Positions 43,759 to 52,421 are shown, numbered from the stretch's first letter. The stretch is DNA of 64,000 nt from Delftia tsuruhatensis (GCF_903815225.1 NZ_LR813084.1:2770501-2834500); one strand, 5' to 3'. Notes: generated by a model from the letters alone, not told the origin. Numbers and translations are program-made.

Positions 43759-44404
43759 GCGCAGTATCCAGAGAGGGCGCGTCTTTAGCGATCACTGAAT
43801 GTTTCTCAAAACAAATCCACGGCATCAATATGCCAGTGCGTAGCTCGGCCAAAGTATGCAAATGGTAATAATCAGCACACAGTGTATTGGTAATACAAAC
43901 TGCTGGACGCTTCGAGTCGATCACTAAACGACAGGCTTGTACGTTCGACACAACATGTTGCGCATCCCGCCATGAAACTTTGATTTCCGATAATAAGGGC
44001 GTGACCGCGGGATGATGATATAGGATTTGAAAATCCGTATCTTCTTGACCGGGTGGCACGGCCAGCACCAGCCCAGGAATTCGCATGATAAATACATAAA
44101 AGGCATCCAAATCCGCATCCATAATAAAAGCATTAAGTCGTGGATAGGCCCCAGGAACTAGCAGTGCATCCGCTTCACCGCGCTTAACCGCCTCACACGC
44201 TGCTTCAAAAGAAATGCAATGCACCACTTCCTTGGCAATGCCTGCTCGTTTCGCGACATCCGCACTACAGGTTAAACCGGGTGAATCGTCGCAGAGAGTG
44301 GCTAGTCTCTTAATAAAATAGTCTTTAAAATCAGTGGATTGCTCATAATCTATAGATTGTTTTTCAGAAAATCCAAATAAGCCTTTAGCACCTTTGTTTT
44401 CCAT
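43748..44404 (-). CDS. BacA-like protein (prephenate decarboxylase/dehydratase fold)
   Basis: Protein of 218 residues. From about residue 68 it follows the pattern of Bacillus BacA as I remember it: SFEAACEAVKRGEADALLVP, then GAYPRLNAFIMDADLDAF, PGLVLAVPPG, YHHPAVTPLL, and near the end ITNTLCADYYHLHTLAEL with GILMPWICFEK. BacA decarboxylates prephenate without aromatizing it, the first step to anticapsin and related non-proteinogenic amino acids. Distant resemblance only, so it could instead be a prephenate-dehydratase-like binding protein. The gene is AT-richer than the five genes after it, overlaps the MFS gene, and is first in its block. Confidence 0.55.
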   Translation of the reverse strand: MENKGAKGLFGFSEKQSIDYEQSTDFKDYFIKRLATLCDDSPGLTCSADVAKRAGIAKEVVHCISFEAACEAVKRGEADALLVPGAYPRLNAFIMDADLDAFYVFIMRIPGLVLAVPPGQEDTDFQILYHHPAVTPLLSEIKVSWRDAQHVVSNVQACRLVIDSKRPAVCITNTLCADYYHLHTLAELRTGILMPWICFEKHSVIAKDAPSLDTAHAV

Positions 44405-44938
44405 GGCGATCTACCTGCATCATATTAATGAACGCTGACAGCGGTACACCAGCAGCGCAGAAAACTTAGCAGTAAATAAAAGCCAAAAACCATTTATTGA
44501 TCTGCAACCAGACTGATCGCCTTAATATGAGGAACAATCTTATGTATTAAATTTATGCTATAAAAATACATATATTTATACCAGCAACCTTACCCTTCAA
44601 GGAACGTAACCCGAGATTGCTTATATAAATAAAAAACCTAAATAACATCAATCAATTGCAGAAAATCTATCGACGCACCGACACTTTTCATCGCTAATTG
44701 ACATGGAATTATTTCAAGGAAAAATAACAATACCGACATTCAAGTACGGATATGTATAAATGCGTCAAGTCGGAAAATCAAAACACAATGCACAGGGTGA
44801 GGGAGCGCACCCTATGACTTGCGACCTAATCAGTGGCAAAGAGGTTGAGATACAGCAAATTTACCGGGGGCCAGCCGCGGCCTACGGTCGGTGATCTTCA
44901 TCGCCAGGCAAAGGCGCAGTGCGTCGCACGACGGATGA
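44405..44938. other. AT-rich intergenic stretch without a convincing gene
   Basis: About 530 bases with no plausible coding frame. The part 44470-44770 is strongly AT-rich (for example ttaaatttatgctataaaaatac) and could hold the promoter of the BacA-like/MFS block and an H-NS-type binding region. No clear -35/-10 pair, repeat array or RNA gene was recognised. Confidence 0.55.
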
Positions 44939-45154
44939 TCAGAACGGCACTGGGGCGCGCTCGATAGAGACTGGGCCGATACCGCTATAGACGCAATCGC
45001 CAGCCGAGTCTTTCACGACGAACCAATCCGGTAGCACCTGCTCAATCTGGTAATGCTCGGGTAGCCCCGGCAAGATTTTCACTTCCGGCAGTCCAAACCA
45101 CTGCGGTAGGTTCAGCAGCGTTGAGGTCGGCTCAACGTTCAACCCTGTACTCAT
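44939..45154 (-). CDS. Small protein of unknown function, ICE right end
   Basis: Protein of 71 residues from the ATG at 45154, which has AAGGA about 7 bases upstream. It begins MSTGLNVEPTSTLLNLPQWF and continues in a beta-rich manner (YQIEQVLPDWFVVKDSAGDCVYSGIGPVSIE). No family recognised. It follows the 156-residue protein gene by 19 bases on the same strand, so the two probably form an operon. Confidence 0.55.
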   Translation of the reverse strand: MSTGLNVEPTSTLLNLPQWFGLPEVKILPGLPEHYQIEQVLPDWFVVKDSAGDCVYSGIGPVSIERAPVPF

Positions 45155-45173
45155 ATCGTTGTCCTTCAGACCT

Positions 45174-45644
45174 TCAGCGGCGAATCGCGCGACCGCTTTG
45201 CTCATCCAACGCCGACTGGCTGATCGGCGTCGCTTGACCTCGCGGCGGCACAAGCTCAGGCAACTGCGGAGCAAATTTTTCAACGTCAAAGGGTGGCAGC
45301 GGCGGGCCTTCCAGATCGGCGCGAGGGCGCAGGAGCCAGAGTTGCTCGAACTCGCACAGGCCCTCCTGCGCATAAACAGAGCACATGCCACGCCAAAGCA
45401 TCGCATCCCCGAGGATGTCGATCGGCATGGGGTCGATCAGCCGCAGCCGAGGGATGAGCTGTGTGCTTTCCTTGACCCACAACGAGTACTCGCGCAGGGT
45501 GCGCCGCAAAGAGTTCCGGCGCCCATCCCAGTACAGCATGCGTAGGTCTCCGGCGACGGGGCTGGGCCAGTCCTTGGGCGCCAGCCTGAGGCCAGCACGA
45601 CGCAGTTGGATGATTTCGCAGAACACTGGATAAATATACAGCAA
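45174..45644 (-). CDS. Hypothetical protein, ICE right end
   Basis: Protein of 156 residues if begun at the TTG at 45644; a GTG six codons later is an alternative. Features: KDWPSPVAGDLRMLYWDGRRN, SLRRTLREYSLWVKES and MLWRGMCSVYAQEGLCEFEQLWLLRP, then a Pro-rich tail. No signal peptide or membrane helix. No family recognised. It is divergent from the SRAP gene; the 70 or so bases between them should carry both promoters. Confidence 0.55.
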   Translation of the reverse strand: MLYIYPVFCEIIQLRRAGLRLAPKDWPSPVAGDLRMLYWDGRRNSLRRTLREYSLWVKESTQLIPRLRLIDPMPIDILGDAMLWRGMCSVYAQEGLCEFEQLWLLRPRADLEGPPLPPFDVEKFAPQLPELVPPRGQATPISQSALDEQSGRAIRR

Positions 45645-45712
45645 ATAAGACTAGTCCTAGGAACTAAGATGTGCTTCCGACTGTGTTGGCGGGTCATCTT
45701 CAGGAGACTGTC

Positions 45713-46408
45713 ATCTGCAACAGGTACACCACCCCGCGCGCGATTGAGATCGAGCGCGCTTGGCACGTAGGCCGGCAAGCGCCCAACCGCTGGTGGGATG
45801 AAGCAGTGTTTCCCGGTGGAACAGGGGTGTTCATCCGCCGCCACAGGGATGACCCAGGCTACTCGCGCGAACTCGTGGCCGGGCAATGGGGGCTGATCCC
45901 GTTCTACGCCAAAGAACCCCGCCAGCGCTACGCAATGAACAACGCACGATCCGAGGAGCTGGCAAACAAGGTCAGCTTCCGTGACGTCTGGAAGCGCGGG
46001 CAGCGCTGCATCATCCCCGCCTCCAGCTTCGATGAACCCTACTGGGGGCCGTACGACCAGCCGTTCAGCCGCTGCCAATGGTGGCGCTTCACAAGCGCGG
46101 ACGGCCAGCCCTGGGGCCTTGCGGGAATCTGGGCGCAGTGGGAAGACCGCGCCAGCGGCCAGCTCTACGAGTCATATTCGATGCTGACCATCAACGCCGA
46201 TGGCCACGAACTGATGGGCAAGATGCACAAGAACGTCCTAGACCCCAGCACCAAGAAGCCTCTGCCCCTGGAGCAGCAAGACAAACGCAGCGTCATCCCC
46301 ATTGCCCAGGATGATGTCGATCAATGGCTGGCAGGCACCCTATCCGAAGCCACCCAACTGCTACGTGTGGCGCCAGCGGCCGTCTTCAGCGCTGGTCCCG
46401 CGTCCTGA
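45713..46408 (+). CDS. SOS response-associated peptidase (SRAP; YedK/HMCES family), apparent AUC start
   Basis: SRAP proteins must begin Met-Cys so that Cys2, after Met removal, can bond to abasic sites in single-stranded DNA. Here the codon before CNRYTTPRAIEIERAWHVG is ATC at 45713, with a perfect AGGAG six bases upstream (45702-45706). The longer frame from the GTG at 45671 would bury the Cys and has no ribosome-binding site. Other expected residues are present: NARSEEL, the acid in SSFDEPYW and the His in KMHKNV. The 231-residue protein shields abasic sites, perhaps during single-strand entry of ICE DNA. ATC may be a rare start or a mutation lowering expression. It overlaps the convergent nuclease gene by 23 bases. 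Confidence 0.85.
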   Translation: MCNRYTTPRAIEIERAWHVGRQAPNRWWDEAVFPGGTGVFIRRHRDDPGYSRELVAGQWGLIPFYAKEPRQRYAMNNARSEELANKVSFRDVWKRGQRCIIPASSFDEPYWGPYDQPFSRCQWWRFTSADGQPWGLAGIWAQWEDRASGQLYESYSMLTINADGHELMGKMHKNVLDPSTKKPLPLEQQDKRSVIPIAQDDVDQWLAGTLSEATQLLRVAPAAVFSAGPAS

Positions 46409-46874
46409 GCGCCTTGCGCCACTCCCAGGGCGGTACTGGCGCGGGATCGGCCCACAGGCCAACACCTTTGGCCTTCGCCTCCTGCTCGGAAAACGCGTAC
46501 TGCCCGCGCTCCTGTGCCGACTGCTCACGCGCATACGCTCTGTACCACCATGCAAGGCCGAGTGTCAGCAACGCATGGCCGGCATCCAGGGTGCGCGGCC
46601 CTTCTGGCGCGGAAGACGGAGCGACCCACACGGCACAGACATGGCGCTTGTACCGATCAATCTTGTTGCACCGTAGCTCCGCCATTTGCCCAAAGGTCAG
46701 ATCGCTCAGCGCTTGCCGCGAGCGCGCACCGAACGGCTGCCGTTCCTCGGGGGCGTCGATGCCACCCAGGCGCACCTTGACCTGTTGATATTGGCCAGGC
46801 TCGCCACAACGCGCAGTGAGGGTGTCGCCGTCAGAGACACCGACGATGAGACACAAGAGAGTTGCTGCAATCAT
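46386..46874 (-). CDS. Secreted thermonuclease (staphylococcal nuclease-like)
   Basis: Protein of 162 residues with a short N-terminal hydrophobic signal (MIAATLLCLIVGVS) and SNase motifs: SDGDTLTARC, VRLGGIDAPEERQPFG with the catalytic Arg and Glu, and DRYKRHVCAV with the second Arg. The end WRKALRTRDQR is usual. It would act on DNA or RNA in the periplasm or outside. It is the last gene before the att site of the ICE and converges on the SRAP gene. Confidence 0.9.
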   Translation of the reverse strand: MIAATLLCLIVGVSDGDTLTARCGEPGQYQQVKVRLGGIDAPEERQPFGARSRQALSDLTFGQMAELRCNKIDRYKRHVCAVWVAPSSAPEGPRTLDAGHALLTLGLAWWYRAYAREQSAQERGQYAFSEQEAKAKGVGLWADPAPVPPWEWRKALRTRDQR

Positions 46875-47076
46875 CCGAAGATGATGGGCATGCTGGGTTG
46901 CGCAATCAAGATTCCGAGGCGCAGTTTCCGCCTAATTTGAGCCTCTGCGCGCAGCCAGGGAGTGTTAACAATGCCGACCTTGCCTAGGGTGCCGAAGTGG
47001 TCCAAAATGGTGTCCAAACCTGTTGGGCGAACCAAAATTTTTTCTTTTCAATCAACGGGTTGGATGGTTAATGGTA

Positions 47077-47094
47077 GTCTCGTTTCCCGCTCCA
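47077..47094 (+). repeat. att-like core (tRNA-Gly 3' end), right end of the ICE
   Basis: gtctcgtttcccgctcca equals the 18-bp tRNA-Gly 3'-end core that I remember for ICEclc-type integration. No tRNA body precedes it, so this is the recombined far end and not the intact tRNA. The 46875-47221 gap has no gene; just upstream, 47006-47027 has a near-repeat (gtggtccaaa, ggtgtccaaa) that could be an integrase arm site. A second copy was not seen in the window. Confidence 0.8.
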
Positions 47095-47221
47095 AGCATG
47101 CAATCCACGGGCGGCCAGGAGCGTCCAAGGAACAGTGCAAGTGGTTGTCGTGATTGATATCTCGCTGAAGCCGCCGTGCACGGAAAGTTGCTGAAAGCCA
47201 CCAGCGCTCGCAATGAACACG

Positions 47222-48100
47222 TCACAGTTCCAACGCTGTGCTCAGGTGTCTGAAGACGGTGGCGACGCGCCGCAGGTGGCGCGACTCGCGATGGGTGAGC
47301 AACCACAGCTCCGTCTCGCAAGCCTCGATGGGCTCGGAAATTTGCACCACGTCGGCGCGTCCACGGGCCAGAAATACCGGCAGCATGCCCACACCCAGGC
47401 CGAGCGCCACCAGGTCGAGCACGGACAGAAAGCTGTTGACCTTGTAGTGAATCGCCGCCTTGGGGAAGTGTTTTTTGCGCCAGAGGACGGAGGGGTGATC
47501 AGGCAGGGCGTCATCGGGGCAAATCCAGCGCACGCTGCCCCGCTCCACATCCTCGTAGCGAATTTGCTGGGTGCGTCGCTTGGCCGCGAACAGCGCCACT
47601 TGTATGGGGCCGACCTTTTTTCCAACCAGATCGGCAGGCGGTCGTCGGGTGGCGCGAACGGCGATATCGGCGTCGCGGCGTGCAAGACTGGTGAGTTCAT
47701 TGCTGGCATGCAGCTCGAACACCAGTTGAGGATGCAGGGCTTCCAGCGGCTGCAATGCCGGCACGACCAGCCCTCGCAGCAGGGTATCGGTGGTCGAGAT
47801 TCGCACCGTACCCGCCACGCCTGTCGAGGTGGTCTGCGCCACCGAGCGCGCTGCCTCCATCTGGGCCTCGATCTGCTCGGCATGCTCGATCAAGGACAAC
47901 GCCAGTTCGGTCGGCAGGTAGCCGGTACGCGAACGCGCGAAGAGGCGCTGCTGCATGCCGCGCTCGATCCGTTGCAGGCTGCGGAAGACCGTGGAGCCAT
48001 CACAACCCAGGCGCTCGGCCGCCGACGACAAGGTGTTGAAGCGGGTCAGGGTCAGAACGACTTCCAGATCGTCGGCGCTGAGTTTGTAGAGACTCGTCAT
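47222..48100 (-). CDS. LysR-family regulator divergent from DoxX-GST
   Basis: Protein of 292 residues from the start at 48100. N-terminal winged HTH (LEVVLTLTRFNTLSSAAERLGCDGSTVFRSLQRIE) and a C-terminal effector-binding domain (GTVRISTTDTLLRGLVVPALQPL). Transcribed away from the DoxX gene across 99 bases, so it probably controls the DoxX-GST pair. This is the first chromosomal gene after the ICE end; the ICE insertion leaves it intact. Confidence 0.9.
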   Translation of the reverse strand: MTSLYKLSADDLEVVLTLTRFNTLSSAAERLGCDGSTVFRSLQRIERGMQQRLFARSRTGYLPTELALSLIEHAEQIEAQMEAARSVAQTTSTGVAGTVRISTTDTLLRGLVVPALQPLEALHPQLVFELHASNELTSLARRDADIAVRATRRPPADLVGKKVGPIQVALFAAKRRTQQIRYEDVERGSVRWICPDDALPDHPSVLWRKKHFPKAAIHYKVNSFLSVLDLVALGLGVGMLPVFLARGRADVVQISEPIEACETELWLLTHRESRHLRRVATVFRHLSTALEL

Positions 48101-48199
48101 GAGCGTACCGTTGCAAGACTGCAATGCCGCCATGCGACAGTGCCTATTCCAGGATGGTTTTTGCAACGATAACGTAGGCGCTCCAACACTCGCAAGCAG

Positions 48200-48652
48200 A
48201 TGACCATGGAACACAGCAGAAGACGGCATGACGGCGCGGATTACGGAATATTGCTGCTGCGCATTGCGCTGGGCATCATGTGGATCGCACACGCTTTGCT
48301 CAAGTGGGTGGTCTTCTCGCTGCCTGGCACGGCTGAATTTTTCCGCAGCGTAGGGTTGCCTGGTTTTACTGCCTACCCGGTGTTCGCGGTGGAGTTGATC
48401 GGCGGGCTGGCGCTGGTGCTGGGCATCTATGCGCGCCAGGCGGCCCTGCTGCTGGTGCCGGTCATAGCAGTCGCTGCCTGGGTGCATGTGCCCAACGGCT
48501 GGCTGCACACGAATACGGGCGGCGGCTGGGAATATCCCGTTTTCCTCATCGTCACATCCCTGTCGCTGTGGCTGCTGGGCGATGGGGCCTGGTCTTTGCG
48601 CCGTGCCAGTTGGCTGACCTTGCAGCATGCCGCGCCGAAAGGAATGTCATGA
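48200..48652 (+). CDS. DoxX-family membrane protein
   Basis: Protein of 150 residues with four hydrophobic segments (starting GILLLRIALGIMWIAHALLKW and AYPVFAVELIGGLALVLGIY), the DoxX layout. DoxX proteins are linked to quinone or thiol-redox functions in the membrane. An ATG two codons downstream is also possible. It overlaps the GST start by 4 bases (ATGA), implying co-translation. Confidence 0.88.
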   Translation: MTMEHSRRRHDGADYGILLLRIALGIMWIAHALLKWVVFSLPGTAEFFRSVGLPGFTAYPVFAVELIGGLALVLGIYARQAALLLVPVIAVAAWVHVPNGWLHTNTGGGWEYPVFLIVTSLSLWLLGDGAWSLRRASWLTLQHAAPKGMS

Positions 48653-49311
48653 GCACGCCACTGGCCCTGATCAGCCATGAGCTTTGCCCCTATGTACAAC
48701 GCGCCGCGATTGTTTTGGCGGAGAAAGGGGTGAGGTTTGAGCGCAGGGACATCGATCTTGGCAACAAGCCGGACTGGTTTCTCAAGGTTTCTCCCCTGGG
48801 CAAGACGCCCGTGCTGCTGGTGGACGGGACGGCGCTCTTCGAGTCCGCCGTGATCTGCGAGTACCTGGACGACACGATCGCGCCCAGGTTGCATCCGCAG
48901 GAGCCTTTGCTGCGGGCGCAGCACCGTGCCTGGATCGAGTTCGGTTCGGCCATGCTCAACGCCATCGCCGCGTTCTACAACGCACCGGATGCGCCGGCAT
49001 TGCAGGCCAGGACGCGAGATCTGCGCAACCGTCTGGAGCAGTTGGAGCAGCATCGGCACGATCAAGCGGGGTACTTCGGGGGATCGGATTTCAGCATCGT
49101 CGATGCGACCTTCGGCCCGGTCTTCCGGTATTTCGATGTGTTTGAGGACATCCAGGACTTCGGATTCTTCGCCAACCTCAACCGAACCATGGCGTGGCGT
49201 GCGCTGCTGAAGGCACGCCCCTCGGTCCAGATGGCTGTCGCGCCCGAGTATGGGCTGCGCCTGAAGCAGTTCCTGATCAAGCGAGGGTCGGCGCTGTCGG
49301 CCTGTATCTAG
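48649..49311 (+). CDS. Glutathione S-transferase
   Basis: Protein of 220 residues. The N-terminal thioredoxin-like domain reads LALISHELCPYVQRAAIVLAEKGV with the Cys-Pro pair, then SPLGKTPVLLVDG and ALFESAVICEYLDD (the glutathione-binding ES motif). The C-terminal half is the all-helical GST domain. It conjugates or reduces electrophiles using glutathione. Forms an operon with DoxX under the divergent LysR regulator. Confidence 0.92.
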   Translation: MSTPLALISHELCPYVQRAAIVLAEKGVRFERRDIDLGNKPDWFLKVSPLGKTPVLLVDGTALFESAVICEYLDDTIAPRLHPQEPLLRAQHRAWIEFGSAMLNAIAAFYNAPDAPALQARTRDLRNRLEQLEQHRHDQAGYFGGSDFSIVDATFGPVFRYFDVFEDIQDFGFFANLNRTMAWRALLKARPSVQMAVAPEYGLRLKQFLIKRGSALSACI

Positions 49312-49457
49312 GCAGGTCCCGGGCTCGTTCTCTGCCGTTGCGAACGCCGCGGTGGCCTGAGCTGTCCTGCGTTCGATAACTTTGCGGCAGCTGTCCGTGC
49401 TGTCCCTGGTTCCAGCTCAATATGGCGTTCCGAACCCGCCGGCAGGGCGGCGCAGCG

Positions 49458-49679
49458 TCAGCCGGCTCGGAACTGCAGGAAGATCCGGCCGTTTCTCGTG
49501 CGTGCCTGGCCGCCTTCGATGAAGGCCAGGAGCTTGTCGGGGGCCTGCATCGAGTACAGCTCCGGCCCTTGCAGTCGATAGAGCAGTTGGGGGCCGCAGC
49601 GTACGAATGAGTCGCCTTCGACACGGCCGATTTCCCGGCCTTGGCCATCGAGCACTGTCCAGGTGCCTCCTGCAATCAT
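49458..49679 (-). CDS. Small conserved hypothetical protein
   Basis: Protein of 73 residues, probably all beta (GTWTVLDGQGREIGRVEGDSFVRCG, then ELYSMQAPDKLLAFIEGGQARTRNGRIFLQF). No signal, membrane helix or known motif. It reads like a genuine small protein of this host lineage, but I cannot name a family. Confidence 0.6.
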   Translation of the reverse strand: MIAGGTWTVLDGQGREIGRVEGDSFVRCGPQLLYRLQGPELYSMQAPDKLLAFIEGGQARTRNGRIFLQFRAG

Positions 49680-50300
49680 GGCTTCTCCCGTCTCCTGTCC
49701 TGCCTTGGGCCGTTGCCGGGCAGGGTTGCTGTGCAGCCATGCGGGGCAGTTGGGCGCTGGCTGCCTTCACCGCGGCTGCAGAGGCCAATCTATGCAATTT
49801 CAGGGGAGCGAATCTGAGCAAATCTGAGCGCCTGCCTGAAAGGAGCCGTGGCAGCCGGCGCATGCGGTGGGTCGCTTTTTTCCGGTCTGACCCGTCTGCC
49901 TGTTGCCGTTGCGGACAACTGCGCTGGGAGCCGCCACGATCCAGCCAGAAGAAGCTGGCGGCACCCTAGGGGAACTGCTTGCGGGCGCGCGTAACCGGTT
50001 CGGGGCCAAGTAGAATTGTTTCATATCAAAGACATGCTGCTCTGAAAGTTGCAGTGACCGGGCCCGCAAGCGGGCCCTGCGCATGCGGGCCACGGCCTTG
50101 TGGCGGCTCTGGGTGCATGTCCTGATTTTCTGGTGGCCCGGCCTGCGATCCAATCTCGCGCAAGGGGCTGGGCCTTCGATTCAAACTGTTCTCACTATGA
50201 AGATCTGCTGTCGCCAACCGGATGCGCCCGCGGCATTGCCCTGCGGCATGCCCAGGCGCGGGCCTGTGCGGCGCAGTGCGGAGCGCGGGGGGCAGCCGGC
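49680..50300. other. Intergenic region upstream of ctaA without a recognised gene
   Basis: About 620 bases. The ctaA frame remains open to 50100 but the upstream part lacks heme-synthase-like sequence. A perfect hairpin gggcccgc-aa-gcgggccc lies at 50060-50077, not followed by T residues. A short tandem repeat (aatctgagc twice) is at 49810-49828. The ctaA promoter should be here; no clear consensus seen. Confidence 0.5.
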
Positions 50301-51467
50301 GTGAGCGGGCAGGCGTTGTATGACCTGGCACCCATGCTGGAGCTGATGCTGCTGGGGCTTTTGCTGGCGCTGGGTCCATTGGCCTGGGTCTGGCTGCGCA
50401 ACCGTGATGCGGGATCGCTCAAGCGCCTTCAGGCCCTGTCGGTTCTGACGCTGTTTCTGACCTTCGATCTGGTCCTGTTCGGTGCTTTCACGCGTCTGAC
50501 CGATTCCGGGCTGGGTTGTCCCGACTGGCCGGGTTGCTATGGCAGCGCCAGCCCGGTGGGCGCCCGTGCGCAGATTGCCGAAGCCCAGGCGGCCATGCCC
50601 ACGGGGCCGGTGACGCATGGCAAGGCCTGGATCGAGATGATCCACCGTTATCTGGCCACCACGGTGGGCGTGCTGATCATCGCGATGACCATCATGACCT
50701 GGCGCCGTGCGCGCGGCCTGGGGGCGAACCGACCGCGCGGTGCCCTCAGCCCCTGGTGGCCAACAATCGCGCTGTTCTGGGTCTGCCTGCAGGGTGCCTT
50801 CGGCGCATGGACGGTGACGATGAAGCTGTTCCCGGCCATCGTGACGCTGCACCTGCTGGGGGGGACCGGCCTGCTGGCCCTGCTGTGCGTACCCGCCGTG
50901 GGGCTGGGCCTGGCCGCGCGCCGGCAGCAGACGGTCGCCATTCCCAGCGGGCTGCGTGCCTTGCTGTGGCTGGCGCTGGGCCTGCTGGTGCTGCAGGTGG
51001 CGCTGGGCGGCTGGGTCAGCACCAACTATGCGGTGCTGGCCTGCAGCAGTTTCCCGACCTGCCAGGGCAGCTGGTGGCCGGAGATGGATTTTTCGCAGGC
51101 GCTGCAGATCTGGCGTCCTCTGGGCCTGTTGCAGGATGGCAGCCACATCAGTTTTGCGGGGTTGACGGCGATCCACTACCTGCACCGCCTGGCAGCCTAT
51201 GTGGTGGTGGTGGCCCTGGCAGGGCTGTGGTGGCGGCTCGGTGATGTGCCGGGCCTGGCGGCACAGCGCCGTCTGCTGGGAATTTTCCTGGTGTTGCAGG
51301 TGCTGACAGGCCTGTCGAACGTGGTGCTCGATTGGCCGCTGGTGGCCGCGGTACTGCATACGGGCGGCGCTGCGGCGCTGGTGACCGTGATTGTTTGGGG
51401 CCTGGCGGCGAGCCGCCCGGCCGCGCTGCGGGCCGGCATGCCGGTCGTCCGTGGAGAGATTGCATGA
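50301..51467 (+). CDS. ctaA: Heme A synthase (COX15/CtaA)
   Basis: Protein of 388 residues from the GTG at 50301 ([19 protein letters not shown]), which fits the usual start in this family; no ATG is nearby. Eight membrane helices are expected. Conserved blocks: [23 protein letters not shown] with a CxxxxxxC pair, [14 protein letters not shown] with a heme-ligand His, VTLHLLGG and [11 protein letters not shown] with further His. It oxidizes heme O to heme A in the membrane. It overlaps ctaB by 4 bases, so both steps of heme A making are co-expressed. Confidence 0.92.
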   Translation: MSGQALYDLAPMLELMLLGLLLALGPLAWVWLRNRDAGSLKRLQALSVLTLFLTFDLVLFGAFTRLTDSGLGCPDWPGCYGSASPVGARAQIAEAQAAMPTGPVTHGKAWIEMIHRYLATTVGVLIIAMTIMTWRRARGLGANRPRGALSPWWPTIALFWVCLQGAFGAWTVTMKLFPAIVTLHLLGGTGLLALLCVPAVGLGLAARRQQTVAIPSGLRALLWLALGLLVLQVALGGWVSTNYAVLACSSFPTCQGSWWPEMDFSQALQIWRPLGLLQDGSHISFAGLTAIHYLHRLAAYVVVVALAGLWWRLGDVPGLAAQRRLLGIFLVLQVLTGLSNVVLDWPLVAAVLHTGGAAALVTVIVWGLAASRPAALRAGMPVVRGEIA

Positions 51468-52369
51468 GTAAACAAGCGACCCTGAGTGTCGAGCCTTCGC
51501 GCTGGACACAGTTCTATGCCCTGACCAAGCCGCGCGTGGTGCAGCTGATCGTGTTCTGTGCCCTGATCGGGATGGTGCTGGCCGTGCCCGGATGGCCCAA
51601 TGCCGACCAGTGGCTGCACATGGCGCTGGCCTGTCTGGGCATCTGGCTGGTGGCGGGTGCTGCGGCTGCCTTCAACTGCCTGGTGGAGCGCCACATCGAT
51701 GCGCGCATGAAGCGTACTGCCTGGCGGCCCACGGCGCGTGGCGAATTGACCAGCCAGCAGGCCCTGGCCTTCTCCGCCATCCTGTGCACGCTGGGGGCGC
51801 TGGTGCTGCTGCTGTGCACGAATCCGCTGACCATGTGGCTGACGCTGGCGACCTTCGTCGGCTATGCCGTGATCTACACCGTGATCCTGAAGCCGGCAAC
51901 GCCGCAGAACATCGTGATCGGCGGGGCCTCTGGCGCCATGCCGCCCGTGCTGGGCTGGGCCGCGATGACGGGCCAGGTCGGGCCCGAGGCGCTGATCCTG
52001 TTCCTGATCATCTTCCTGTGGACGCCCCCGCATTTCTGGGCGCTGGCGCTGTACCGTGTGGAGGACTACCGCCAGTCTGGCCTGCCCATGCTGCCCGTGA
52101 CCCATGGAAGCAAGTACACGAGGCTGCAGATCCTGCTGTACACCCTTATCCTGTTTGCCGCCTGCATGCTGCCCTTCATGTACGGCATGAGTTCCTGGCT
52201 GTACCTGGTGGTGGCCGTTGCGCTGAGCGTGGGCTTTTGCGGCTATGCGTTCGCGCTGTGGCGCAATTATTCGGACCAGCTGTCGCGCAAGACCTTTCGC
52301 TTCTCGCTGGTCCACCTGAGCCTGCTGTTCCTGGCGCTGCTGGTGGACCATTACCTGTGGCTGGGCTGA
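51464..52369 (+). CDS. ctaB: Protoheme IX farnesyltransferase (heme O synthase)
   Basis: Protein of 301 residues from the ATG at 51464 that overlaps the ctaA stop. Prenyltransferase motifs: [15 protein letters not shown] (Mg-diphosphate site), [24 protein letters not shown], and [18 protein letters not shown]. It joins farnesyl diphosphate to heme B, giving heme O for the bo-type oxidase and the precursor for CtaA. The gene is also called cyoE. A terminator follows. Confidence 0.94.
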   Translation: MSKQATLSVEPSRWTQFYALTKPRVVQLIVFCALIGMVLAVPGWPNADQWLHMALACLGIWLVAGAAAAFNCLVERHIDARMKRTAWRPTARGELTSQQALAFSAILCTLGALVLLLCTNPLTMWLTLATFVGYAVIYTVILKPATPQNIVIGGASGAMPPVLGWAAMTGQVGPEALILFLIIFLWTPPHFWALALYRVEDYRQSGLPMLPVTHGSKYTRLQILLYTLILFAACMLPFMYGMSSWLYLVVAVALSVGFCGYAFALWRNYSDQLSRKTFRFSLVHLSLLFLALLVDHYLWLG

Positions 52370-52392
52370 GGCCGGGCGCCACATGATGTAGA

Positions 52393-52421
52393 AAACCGGG
52401 CCTGGAGCCCGGTTTCCTTTT
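52393..52421. terminator. Terminator between ctaB and regA (bidirectional)
   Basis: aaaccgggc (52393-52401) pairs with gcccggttt (52407-52415) over a 5-base loop; cctttt follows on + and a short U tract is formed on - as well. It separates convergent ctaB and regA. Confidence 0.82.

Larger units (their letters stand above)
1..47094. mobile_element. Integrative and conjugative element, clc/PFGI-1 type (right-hand part; left end outside window)
   Basis: About 20 genes from 6692 to 38194 match, in family and order, the type IV secretion and DNA-processing module of SXT/TOL/PFGI-1-type ICEs: TraD, VirB4-like ATPase, TraG-N, MobH relaxase, PilL-like protein, RAQPRD protein, RadC and the PFL_46xx/47xx families. 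The right end is set at the 18-bp att-like core 47077-47094, after which gene content becomes ordinary chromosome. No integrase or tRNA gene is visible, so the integrase end must lie left of base 1. Cargo blocks at 1-6499, 12664-17300, 26642-29448 and 38184-46874 interrupt or flank the backbone. The backbone is seen directly; the exact right end rests on remembered att sequence of ICEclc relatives. Confidence 0.88.

Noticed and set aside
45669-45730. ATG-TGC at 45669 as the Met-Cys start of the SRAP gene
   Set aside because: It is out of frame with the conserved SRAP sequence (reads MCFRLCWRV...), so it cannot supply the catalytic Cys2.
46875-47094. Complete tRNA gene at the ICE end
   Set aside because: Only the 18-bp 3' core is present; no acceptor 5' arm, D-arm or anticodon arm can be folded upstream.
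47213-48172. 319-codon frame on the + strand
   Set aside because: Antisense to the LysR gene, Gln/Gly-rich shadow translation.
50060-50077. Perfect gggcccgc-aa-gcgggccc hairpin as a terminator
   Set aside because: No U tract on either strand and the upstream gene is far away; kept only as a note in the intergenic entry.
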